Origin: Bagarius yarrelli | Taxonomy: Eukaryota; Chordata; Actinopteri; Siluriformes; Sisoridae | NCBI GenBank assembly: GCA_005784505.1 | Contig: VCAZ01000003.1 | Location: forward strand, 208,501 to 272,500 | Direction of reading: 5' to 3' | DNA length: 64,000 nucleotides | Shown here: in pieces, positions 55,851 through 64,000 of the stretch | Layout of the letters: every line of letters starts with the position of its first letter | Position numbering within the stretch: the stretch's first letter is position 1 | Program-made: the position numbers and the translations under genes | The notes under the pieces: model-generated | The model's database searches: none | What the model saw: the letters and a program-made list of their open reading frames with translations, nothing else | What the model was told of the DNA's origin: nothing

Positions 55851-55889
55851 AACCCGAAACTCTTTCATGTTCGAGCTTAGCGCAGGTAG

Positions 55890-55916
55890 GTGTGTGTGTG
55901 TGTGTGTGTGTGTGTG
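55890..55916. repeat. (GT)n microsatellite
   Basis: GT run of 13 units. Confidence 0.95.
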
Positions 55917-56407
55917 ATTTTCGGTGCACTCGTTGCTCTTGACAGGACTCTTTGTGTTTTTTCTGTGTCGGCGCACATAGTGCTTATTGGCTTTTCATTT
56001 CCAGCAGAGGCAACAACACATGCTAAGCTTCATATTCAATATGAGGTAATGAGAGTGACAAAAATATCTCCTTCCACAACCACCCCGGTGCAGAAAGTTG
56101 CTCTCGAGTGTGCTTATATCCACCTGGCCCCGCTTTATACTAAAGCTTTTTTTACAGACTTTCTGCTAAATACATAGATTGGCACAGAAAGTTAAGTAGG
56201 ACTTCACCTTTCAGAGACATCAGAGGTTATTTTCTCCCTCTCTCTCTCTCTTTTTCTCTCTCTCTCTCTTTCGACATCGTTTCTTTCCCTTCCTCATTTT
56301 TAACTTCCTAGTTGTTAGTGAACTCCGGCTGACAGGTAAGGTAAGGTAACAGCAGGAAAAAGTGACAAGATAATAGCTGCTGACTTCTTCGTCGTGATCT
56401 TACGCAT

Positions 56408-56409
<2 letters not shown>
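55917..56409. other. Single-copy stretch
   Basis: 55920-56200 is complex. A CT tract is at 56232-56271. A 95-codon frame starts inside the GT tract (55890-56177) and has no recognised domain. Confidence 0.4.

Positions 56410-56439
<30 letters not shown>
56410..56439. repeat. (GT)n microsatellite
   Basis: GT run of about 14 units. Confidence 0.95.
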
Positions 56440-56442
<3 letters not shown>

Positions 56443-57689
56443 GCATGTGCGAGTCATTCGAGTCAGTTCAGATGATCTTTTAAAATAAAAAAAAAATTAA
56501 AAAAACCCTATTAAGTAAATGACAGGAGCCAAAAAGACACTGATCCACTTTATGCTTGAAGAGTAGACTAGAGGGATAAACCACATGCTCACACATACCC
56601 CCCCCCCCAACACACACATTAATAAATCATGTAAACACACACACAAACCCACATTTATTTAGAGCACACAATCATGTGAACGCACACACATATATGCAGT
56701 TATAGTCAGTGTATGTAAGTTATGCGTCATGTGGACACAGTCATTTGGACTTTTTTGAAACCCAGGACTCATATTTTCTTTTTTTTAATTATCACTCGTT
56801 ACTTGTCGTCTTTACCCCTCTTCTACTCACATTTATTTTTGGATTTATTTCTCGAATAAAACTATGAAATAAAACATTTTGGGTGTTAAATATTAACTTT
56901 AGTAGTGATTTGATCTTTTTTGGCACATTTTCACTGCCAAAATCTCGGTCTCTGTCTTTTATTATATAAAGAGCAGAGAGAGAAAAGAAAGAGAGCTATC
57001 CAAATACATCCAGCACTCCCTTCCTCATCTGTTTCTGGCCCGAATTCTGTCACTCCTGCCGGACAGATTCTGCTGGATCTGTGTTTTTCTGCCATTAGCA
57101 AGGGACTGGAAATTTCTGGAACACATCATTAGGTTTGTCACACATCCTAGTTCCTCACACCCTGCCGTTTCTCTGGGACACAGATCTGACGATGGACCTC
57201 ATGTCCTGGGAAGAAAACGAGACGGTTGGCATGTTGAAAAGGTGCCAGTAAAAAAAAAAAAAAAAAAGAAAGAAAGAGAAAGAGAGAGAAAGAGATCGAA
57301 AATCACCACTGAAGCAAACATTCATCACCCAAAATCATCAGGTTTTGGTCATAGTTTCATTTAAGAGGAATGACTTACACACATTTGAATAAGGAAAGGA
57401 GTGAAGACAGGAAGTACTGAGAGTGTTAAAGGGATGATTAGTCCTGGGTTACAAATTGATAGAAATATCTGTGGGTTTGTGTGTCCACCTGACCCATTAC
57501 TGCACACTTACTAAAGGTGTATATGTGTTTGTGTGTGTACACATGATCACACAAATGTCTGTGTGTTTTTCTTTGTACACACGACCATGTGTGCATGTTC
57601 ACATTATTTTATTGATATCTGCTTTATCATGGAGAAATTTCGCATCCTAAATAAGCACATCTATGGTGCATTCGAATAATTAAAAATAT
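56440..57689. other. Single-copy stretch
   Basis: C-run at 56598-56608 within AC-rich sequence. A-run at 57250-57267 with GAAA extension. TGTGT-rich patch 57470-57600. No gene recognised; a 70-codon frame at 56920-57132 lacks known features. Confidence 0.4.
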
Positions 57690-57804
57690 TGGCACCCACA
57701 TGCCGAGTTGTTGCGACCCCAGTTTGATTCCGGCTTGGGTCTTTTCCGGTCCCACTTCTTTCTCCATCTCCCTTATTTAACCCCTCTGTCCTAGTAGTAA
57801 AAGG

Positions 57805-57838
<34 letters not shown>
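57690..57838 (+). repeat. SINE-like scrap with (ATA)n tail
   Basis: GACCCCAGTTTGATTCCGGC, TTGGGTCTTTTCCGGTCCCA, CTTTCTCCATCTCCCTTATT and then (ATA)n at 57804-57838. This resembles a third fish SINE-like repeat; weakly supported. Confidence 0.45.
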
Positions 57839-57841
<3 letters not shown>

Positions 57842-58194
57842 GAATAACAACAAGATATTTTAGGATATTCTGATCATTTTATATACATTCTGTAATTCTG
57901 TTAAAAAAAAGCATTTATATATGTGTGTGTGTGTTTCGATTCCCATTTTAATGCTTTTATTAATGTTTATTTTTGGGTTTTTTTTCTATTAACATTAATT
58001 GTAATTTTTTGTTGTTTGTTAACCAAATGATAATTGCACAAATTTGGAACAACCCATTTTAATTTGTCCTTTTTTTTATATATATATATGAATTAAACAT
58101 ACCGTATTTTTTTATAGTGACGGCTTTACATATATTATAAAAAAATATAGTGTGTTACTGACAGTCTGTAAACAACCCTAACAGCATAGTGGCT
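57839..58194. other. AT-rich gap
   Basis: T-rich and TA-rich; short GT (57924-57934) and TA (58079-58089) tracts. No gene. Confidence 0.45.
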
Positions 58195-58404
58195 CCTCCC
58201 AAAATAACAGGTACTTCATATAAGTAAGTACGTACCTCCAGAATTTAGAATAGTATGAATAGAATAGTATGAATAGAATAGTATGATTACAGGTAGTATG
58301 AATAACATTCTATATCCATCATTTTGATATTGTCCTATAACATATGACGTTACAGCAGTGTGTGAATTTAAAGTTGGATAATGTTTCACTTGAATGATGT
58401 TTAA

Positions 58405-58570
58405 ACATTTACAACATTTAGAAGACGTCCTTATCCATAGCGACTTACATTAATCGCAATTAGGGGCCTTACTCAGGGGCCCAGTGGTGGCAACTTGGTT
58501 GTGTTGGGAATAAAACCCTGATCTTCCAGTTAGCGGTCCAACACCTTAACCAGTGCACTAGCACTTCCGC
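58405..58570 (-). repeat. tRNA-derived SINE
   Basis: ACATTTAGAAGACGTCCTTA, TCCATAGCGACTTACATTAA, GGCCTTACTCAGGGGCCCAG and CCAACACCTTAACCAGTGC. Confidence 0.86.
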
Positions 58571-58715
58571 CATTTCATACTTCCCCAATTTAACAAGTTT
58601 TTTTAATAACATCATTACATATTATTTTATTTTTCTATTTTTTATTAAACTACAATTTAATTACAATATAACTACAAGGGACAATGTGTTTTTTTATGTA
58701 AGCACTTACAGCTTG

Positions 58716-59135
58716 GTGGAAAGTGGTGACTTTTGGATAAGGTGTTGGACTACCAACCTGAAGATTGTGGGTTTGATTCCCAGCTTCACCAAGCCACTAC
58801 CTCTGGGCCCCTGAGCAAGCCCTATTAACCCTCAATTGCTCAGTTGTGTAAATTAGATTAGATTTAACTTTATTGTTATTGTGTAAGGTACGTGTACAGA
58901 GCCAATGAAATGCAGTTAGCGTCTAACCAGAAGTGCATAAGTGGCTTATTTACAATAAATAGCAGTGTAATAAATAGGGTATGAGGTTGATAATTACAGA
59001 GATGGGGGTAAATAATGTACAGAAGGTGCAGTAGTGTGTATATATGGTATCTATAAGTATGATACGGTTATAGCAGGCAAAGAATGTAAATGTAAGAAAG
59101 GTAAAAGGTAAAAAACTCTGGATAAGGGTGTCGCT
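58716..59135 (+). repeat. tRNA-derived SINE interrupted by another repeat
   Basis: SINE head and body at 58716-58851 (AAGTGGTGACTTTTGGATAA to CTCAGTTGTGTAAA) and tail at 59112-59135 (ACTCTGGATAAGGGTGTC). The two parts are separated by about 260 bp of a different repeat. GTAAA occurs at both junctions and may be the target duplication. Confidence 0.75.
58852..59111. repeat. Interspersed repeat inside SINE
   Basis: Starts TTAGATTAGATTTAACTTTA, then TTGTTATTGTGTAAGGTACG, GAGCCAATGAAATGCAGTTA, CATAAGTGGCTTATTTAC and ATAGCAGTG. I recognise the opening as a repeat common in fish genomes, possibly a retroelement 3' end read in reverse; class uncertain. An 82-codon minus-strand frame over it is not a gene. 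Confidence 0.55.
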
Positions 59136-59350
59136 TTCCGCCACTTCCGCACATGCCGAGTCGTCTCCCGCTGACTGATGGGATAGTAAAGTGTGCATTG
59201 TATGTATTCTTCAAAATATAGACGGGATTAATTGCTCATCTGGGGACTTTCGCATACTGTAACTCGCCTACTAAGGATTCGGACATACTACTCAACTCGT
59301 ATACTCCCACTCTGTAGTATGGAAGTATGCGATTTCGGATCTGGCCAATC

Positions 59351-60012
59351 AGTTATCATTATACTTACATTTCCTCTTTATAGCATCATTAAGGCAGACT
59401 CGGATCCAATAAAAATACTGGAAGAAGTCCTAAGATGTCCTTTTAGTGACTCAGAACGAGAATAAAAACACCTAATTGCTGTGTTAAAACTATAAAGAGT
59501 GTGTAGCCGAGCATTCATTACTGTAATCACAGCCTGCCTGTTTTAAGCCTTTTCTATATCTGTTATTTTCTGCAAATACGTTCAAAGTCAACAAAAGAGA
59601 CAGTAAAAACAACAATGGTAGGAAATGCTGGTCAGTGACTCATGAAATAACTTCTGGGTTAATATTCTCCGTTCTTGCTTTTCAGGGGAAAAAAAACAGA
59701 AAATTATATCATTTTTTTTCTTTCATCCTTCAATATTATGCACTTTTCAGCTTGGCAGGTTCATTTCCTCATGGTAGCTTTGATAAGACTATTGAATGGG
59801 CACAATGGTTTACTGCAAAACACACACACACACACACACACACTCTTTCTATGCTGCACTTTAGGCGTAGTGTTAAAAGTCTCTTCTCAGGTCTCTAACA
59901 TCCTCCATACAGGAAAAGTATCAGACGCTGAACTTGTAAAGCTCCGTCTTTACTTTAGAAAATAAACTGAAAGGCGGAGAAAGGAAAGTTGGACACACGG
60001 CTGAATAGGCTA
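59351..60012. other. Single-copy stretch
   Basis: Mixed sequence with a clean (AC)n at 59820-59843. Two frames of 87 and 96 codons cross this tract and have no recognised domain. Confidence 0.4.
59820..59843. repeat. (AC)n microsatellite
   Basis: Clean AC run of 12 units. Confidence 0.95.
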
Positions 60013-60349
60013 GACTATATGGACAAAAGTTTGTGGACATCTTACCAGGCAGCAAGAATGTGTCTACAATGTCTTAGTATGTTAAAGCATTACACTGTTT
60101 CTTCACTGGAGACCCAAACAATGTTCCAGTATGACAATACCCCTGTGCACAAAGACCCTGATCCACATAAAGACATGCTGTGTCCTTTGAGACACCTTTA
60201 GGATGAACTAGAACCACCGACTGAACCCCAGACCTCCTTTCTCCAACATTAGTGTCTAATCTCACTAATAGTATTGTAACTGAATGAATAAATTAAATCT
60301 AGACAACACTGTTCAGCTCAGGTGTCCACAAACTTTTGGCCATATAGTG
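60013..60349 (+). mobile_element. Tc1-like element, short copy with both termini
   Basis: The left end (GACTATATGGACAAAAGTTT at 60013) and right end (AACTTTTGGCCATATAGTG ending 60349) are inverted complements of about 28 bp. Between them is a shortened transposase remnant: the frame around 60118 reads MFQYDNTPVHKDPDPHKDML, containing the second catalytic-Asp block (YDN) of Tc1-like transposases. The paired domain and third catalytic residue block are gone. At 337 bp it is a deletion derivative that could only move with help from an intact relative. Confidence 0.82.
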
Positions 60350-60785
60350 TCTTTAATACTGTTTACTTTTTAACCAGACATGGACATGAATTTTTATCAA
60401 ACGACAAGTTTCAAATGCGTTTTTATAGTTTTTATGTGCATTTTATTGGCTTTTTAATTAACTAAAAACAAATTAAAACTTTAGCCAATAAATTCGTGGG
60501 TCTTATTCATGGAATGAGATTTCGCTAAACGTTACCATGCTGGATTTTTTCCTTTTAAGAGTCTGAGCGGCAGAGATGACGAGCCGTGATGCTTTTATTA
60601 AAGATGGTAAATAGCAAACCAAACCAAATCCCATTTCAGATTAAATGTAGTCCAAGACAGGCAGACGGGCAGGACGCTTACAAATGTGTCAAAGGTCAAA
60701 GTCCTTTTTTGCATGGATGGAATATTAAATTCGGTTACTGTATGCTTAATCCGAAAACACCTGAAAATGAAGGAGTCTGTTGTTT
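60350..60785. other. Single-copy stretch
   Basis: AT-rich then mixed; no gene recognised. A 148-codon frame starts at 60586 but more than half of it lies in the downstream minisatellite, so it is not taken as a gene. Confidence 0.45.
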
Positions 60786-62070
60786 CAGCACCTGCTGCGT
60801 TCGGTATCTACTAAATTTGATTCAGTACCTAAAGCATTTGATTCAGTACCTACTTTATTCATTTTGGCAAATACCTGCTGTATCTACTGCATTCGATTCA
60901 GCAGATATTCTAATCGATTCAGCTCCTGCTGCATTAAAATCAGCAGCTACTGCATTTCATTTAGTACCTACTGTACTCGATTCAGTACCAAATGTGACTG
61001 TACTCGATTCAGTACTATATCACTACATTTAATTCAGTGCGCACTTTGTTTGATTCAGCACCAACTGCATTTCATTTCCCACCTACTCAATTTGATTCAG
61101 TACCTGGTTAATTCATTTTGGCAAATACTGTATTCGATTCAGCATGTGCTGCTTTTTATTTAGTACCAACTCCATTTGATGCAGTAACTAAACCATTTGA
61201 TTCAACACCTAATGTATTCGATACAGCACCTTATATATTAGATTCAGTACCTATCGCATTCTATTCAGCTTTTATATTTGATTTAGTGCCTACCGCATTT
61301 AATTCAGTACATACTTATTCGATTCAAGCCTACTGCATTTGATTCTGTACCTTTGATTTTGGCAAATACTATATTTATATACTTACTCTATTTGATTTAG
61401 TACACACTGCATTAAATTTGGCACACAGTATACTTGATTTAGCACACAGTGCATACTGCATATGATTTAGTATCTACTGTACTACGTTCAGTGACTACTG
61501 AATTTGATTCAGCACCACTGCATTCGATGCAGCACATAGTCTATTCGATTCAGCATCTGTGAATCAGTACCCACTGCATTTGATTTATTACCTACCGCAT
61601 TTCAATCAGTACCTACTTTATTCATTTTGGCAAATACTGCATTCACTTCAGCAACTACCGCATTTGATTCAGCACCCGCTGTGTTAAATCCAGCACATGA
61701 TCTATTTGATTCAGCACACGGCGCATACTGCATGTAATCCGGTACCTACTGTACTCGATTTGGTGACTACTGAATGTGATTCAGCACATCATTTATTTGA
61801 TTCGGCACATGCGGCATTCAATTAAGCACCTTGTGCATTTGATTAAGTACCTGCTTTATTCATTTTGATAGTTACTGCATTTCATTTAGCATCTACTGCA
61901 ATCATTTCAGCTTACGGTCTGTTCGATTCAGCACCTGTTGCATTTCATATCTCACCTATTGCACTGGATTCAGAACATACTGCATTCTAACATTACCTCC
62001 TGAATTTGACTCTCAGCAGCTACTGCATTGTATTCAGTACCTACTATAATAAATTCAGCCCCAACTGTTA
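60786..62070. repeat. 21-bp minisatellite with ~250-bp higher-order period
   Basis: About 60 degenerate copies of a 21-bp unit near TGCATTTGATTCAGTACCTAC. Roughly every twelfth unit is a variant containing CATTTTGGCAAATAC (positions near 60861, 61115, 61356, 61624 and 61862, the last diverged), giving spacings of 254, 241, 268 and 238 bp. As 21 is a multiple of three, frames stay open and give seven-residue repeats such as AFDSVPT. Frames of 148, 127 and 74 codons here are most simply explained this way. Confidence 0.92.
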
Positions 62071-62344
62071 CCAAACACACATCTGTTTACACTCACATTC
62101 CATTAAGAGACCCTGCAAGCATACAAAAGGGTTTTGTTTTCTCAGATAAAATGTGTGTATTGTAAACAAAAAAAAAAAAAAAATGAGAATTTTAAATAAA
62201 TGCCATGTTTTATTGCTGTAACATTTTAAAGGGAATCCCAAAGTCAATAAAACCTTCATTACTCTGCAATGAATCAGACAAAGGTAATACAGACAAAGGA
62301 TGGTTTAAACACCATAGAAAGGATTTGCTCAGTAATTCCTGATG

Positions 62345-62345
62345 T

Positions 62346-62382
<37 letters not shown>
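62345..62382. repeat. (AC)n microsatellite
   Basis: Clean AC run of about 18 units, the longest AC tract in the window. Confidence 0.95.
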
Positions 62383-62387
<5 letters not shown>

Positions 62388-62623
62388 CTTAAAGGAGCTG
62401 GGAATCAATGGATCAGCCCGGATTTACCAAAGGAAAAAAAACAGCCTTTTAATGTTCGCCGTCAAAGGAGTGATGAAGCTAAACTGCTGCAAAATACCTA
62501 ATCTACTCAAACAGCCATAATCATCTACAAACCCAATCTCTCCCACCGCACATCCTTCCAGCAACGCGTTGAGCTAATGCTTCCCTGAGTCATGTTTAAA
62601 TAACACCAGGGTTTCATACACAT

Positions 62624-62643
62624 ACACACACACACACACACAC
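62624..62643. repeat. (AC)n microsatellite
   Basis: AC run of ten units. Confidence 0.93.
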
Positions 62644-63477
62644 GTACACTAAAGAGCAGAGATACAGTCAGCCGTGCTAAGCAGTCTCTCGGCACTGCCT
62701 ATTAAGATAAAAATAAATAAAATAACATCAAGAGGACCTAGAAAAAGCGCTGCGGTTAAACAGATGTCTGGATTCTCCGCCTGCAGGCCGGATGTGCAAT
62801 GGAACAAAGACAAGATAGCTAATAATCATTAGGAATTAGCAGCTCCTACTGAAGCAATAGTATGCTAACATTATAAAGTGACACAACAGTCTGCCAAAGA
62901 AACACAAGGACGGGAAATTTAGTTCGGTTTTTATTTTAAATGCCGGAATTTATATTTCAATATTAATATTTATAAATGGACATTAGACACACAGTTGTCT
63001 AAAATGGAGACATGATATTATTTACAATAGGTTTATTTTTTTAACAGTACTAAACTCCTATTAGCTAAATTATCGTGTGTCTTTTTAAACAAGTTGCCGA
63101 TCCAGAATAATAAAAAGAGAGAAAAATAATAATAATAATTTGACGTCTTAAAGATTTTTGTCTCTTTTTTGAGAATTCGAATTGTTAATAGTGTGTGTTT
63201 GATTTTAATGATTATTATTGTCAAACACAAACACAGAAACACAGTCTTCTCAAAAGAGATATGGGATCATTTTACAATAAGTTCAAAAACGTACTAAATT
63301 CCAATATGTAAATTCCGATAAGTTCATTCATTAAGGGACCTTTTTGAACAAGCTAAAAATCCGAAATGTACAGCATCATAAACAGCAATAAAAACCTACA
63401 ATAAATAAAAATATGAGAAAACTTATATACAAAAAACATTTAATTAAATTTATTATTGATGTGTTTTAATTTTAATG

Positions 63478-63515
<38 letters not shown>

Positions 63516-63523
63516 ATATATAG

Positions 63524-63570
<47 letters not shown>

Positions 63571-63650
63571 AAGAAAAAGGGAGAGAGAGAGGGAGAGAGA
63601 GAAAGGAAAAAAGAGAGAAAAGAGATCAGATCTGATGAGACAGAGAGAGA
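63478..63650. repeat. Compound (TA)n-(GA)n tract
   Basis: TA units to about 63530 switch directly into GA units, then AAAG/GGGA-rich purine sequence to 63650. It splits two related segments (63290-63450 and 63650-63790). Confidence 0.93.
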
Positions 63651-64000
63651 GTTATAGCCGAATTCCAATAACTTGAACATTTTTTCATTTTATATAAGTT
63701 AAAAAACCGAATTATACTGCATCATAAACCAATAAAAACCTAAAATATATAGACAAAACTTTAGGTAACTTATTAAAGAACATTTCATTATATTTTAAGT
63801 ATTATAATTACTAATAGATTTTAATCTGAATTTTTATTATAATCAAACTGACCCTAAATAACATTAATTGTTTATCTTATTAATTGATATCCACCATCCA
63901 CGGCACATTTGGTGGCACAATTGGCGGCACATGAGGGGCAATTTTGCGAATGTTTTTTAATTAATAAAGATAAACAATTAAATGGCAGTGAGGTTATAAT
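63651..64000. other. AT-rich end of window
   Basis: 63651-63790 is a diverged copy of 63320-63450. 63895-63945 has TTTGGTGGCACAATTGGCGG and GGCACATGAGGGGC, a small GC-richer patch with a GGCACA word repeated three times. No gene. Confidence 0.45.

Larger units (their letters stand above)
58195..59350. mobile_element. MITE-like region with nested SINEs
   Basis: AGTATG-family words mark the outer parts: ACTTCATATAAGTAAGTACG, ATTCTATATCCATCATTTTG and TAAAGTTGGATAATGTTTCA on the left; GGGACTTTCGCATACTGTAA, GAAGTATGCGATTTCGGATC on the right. Between them lie a reverse SINE (58405-58570) and a forward SINE (58716-59135), the latter with its own insert. A 14-bp unit (AGAATAGTATGAAT) repeats three times at 58247-58288. 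Confidence 0.55.
62071..63477. other. Single-copy stretch with AC tracts
   Basis: A-run at 62168-62183, AC tracts at 62345-62382 and 62624-62643. 62650-62890 is complex (AAGATAGCTAATAATCATTA, GGAATTAGCAGCTCCTACTG) and could be regulatory. 63290-63450 is similar to 63650-63790. No gene recognised. Confidence 0.4.

Noticed and set aside
60586..61032. 148-codon frame with seven-residue repeats
   Set aside because: The repeats follow from a 21-bp minisatellite, whose length is divisible by three; neighbouring frames are open for the same reason.

Overview
This window looks like non-coding DNA from a ray-finned (teleost) fish, possibly a catfish-like otophysan, though the order is only a guess. 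The vertebrate signs are tRNA-derived SINEs whose tails carry the V-SINE/L2-type motif, L2-like and RTE-like LINE remnants, several Tc1-like DNA transposon remnants, palindromic MITEs and many AC, GA, TC and TA microsatellites. I found no intact protein-coding gene, no convincing exon, no rRNA and no functional tRNA gene in 64 kb. The open reading frames are short, and most lie in simple repeats, minisatellites or transposon fragments. The window is best read as an intergenic desert or the inside of a very large intron.

Layout. 1-480 is a pyrimidine-rich (CT) block. 1.4-2.1 kb holds a Tc1-like remnant split by two SINEs. 3.5-4.6 kb holds a SINE interrupted by an RTE-like LINE fragment that contains an expanded 36-bp tandem repeat. 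6.15-6.97 kb is a nest of two Tc1-like elements and a SINE. 8.9-9.4 and 19.9-20.4 kb are L2-like 3' ends, the second split by a SINE. 10.9-11.06 kb holds a perfect 42-bp inverted repeat. 31.35-32.43 kb is a degenerate AGCT-rich array. 34.3-34.8 kb is a fold-back element. 38.5-41.4 kb holds two copies of an unidentified ~550-bp element, one of them inside a SINE. 46.8-47.5 kb is a TTATG-type array. 54.1-54.8 and 58.2-59.35 kb are MITE-like regions with nested SINEs. 60.0-60.35 kb is a short Tc1-like copy with both terminal repeats. 60.8-62.07 kb is a 21-bp minisatellite with a higher-order period near 250 bp.

Between the repeats lie mixed-complexity single-copy stretches, for example 11.5-11.8, 24.3-24.96, 29.6-30.1, 48.4-48.8, 52.7-53.3, 55.2-55.8 and 62.65-62.9 kb. 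They could hold conserved regulatory elements, but this cannot be shown from one sequence. No set of genes works together here. The window mainly records layered transposon insertion and local tandem expansion. I found no evidence of a new biological system.

Repeat names rest on recognising family motifs by eye, and most boundaries are good to roughly 5-20 bases.
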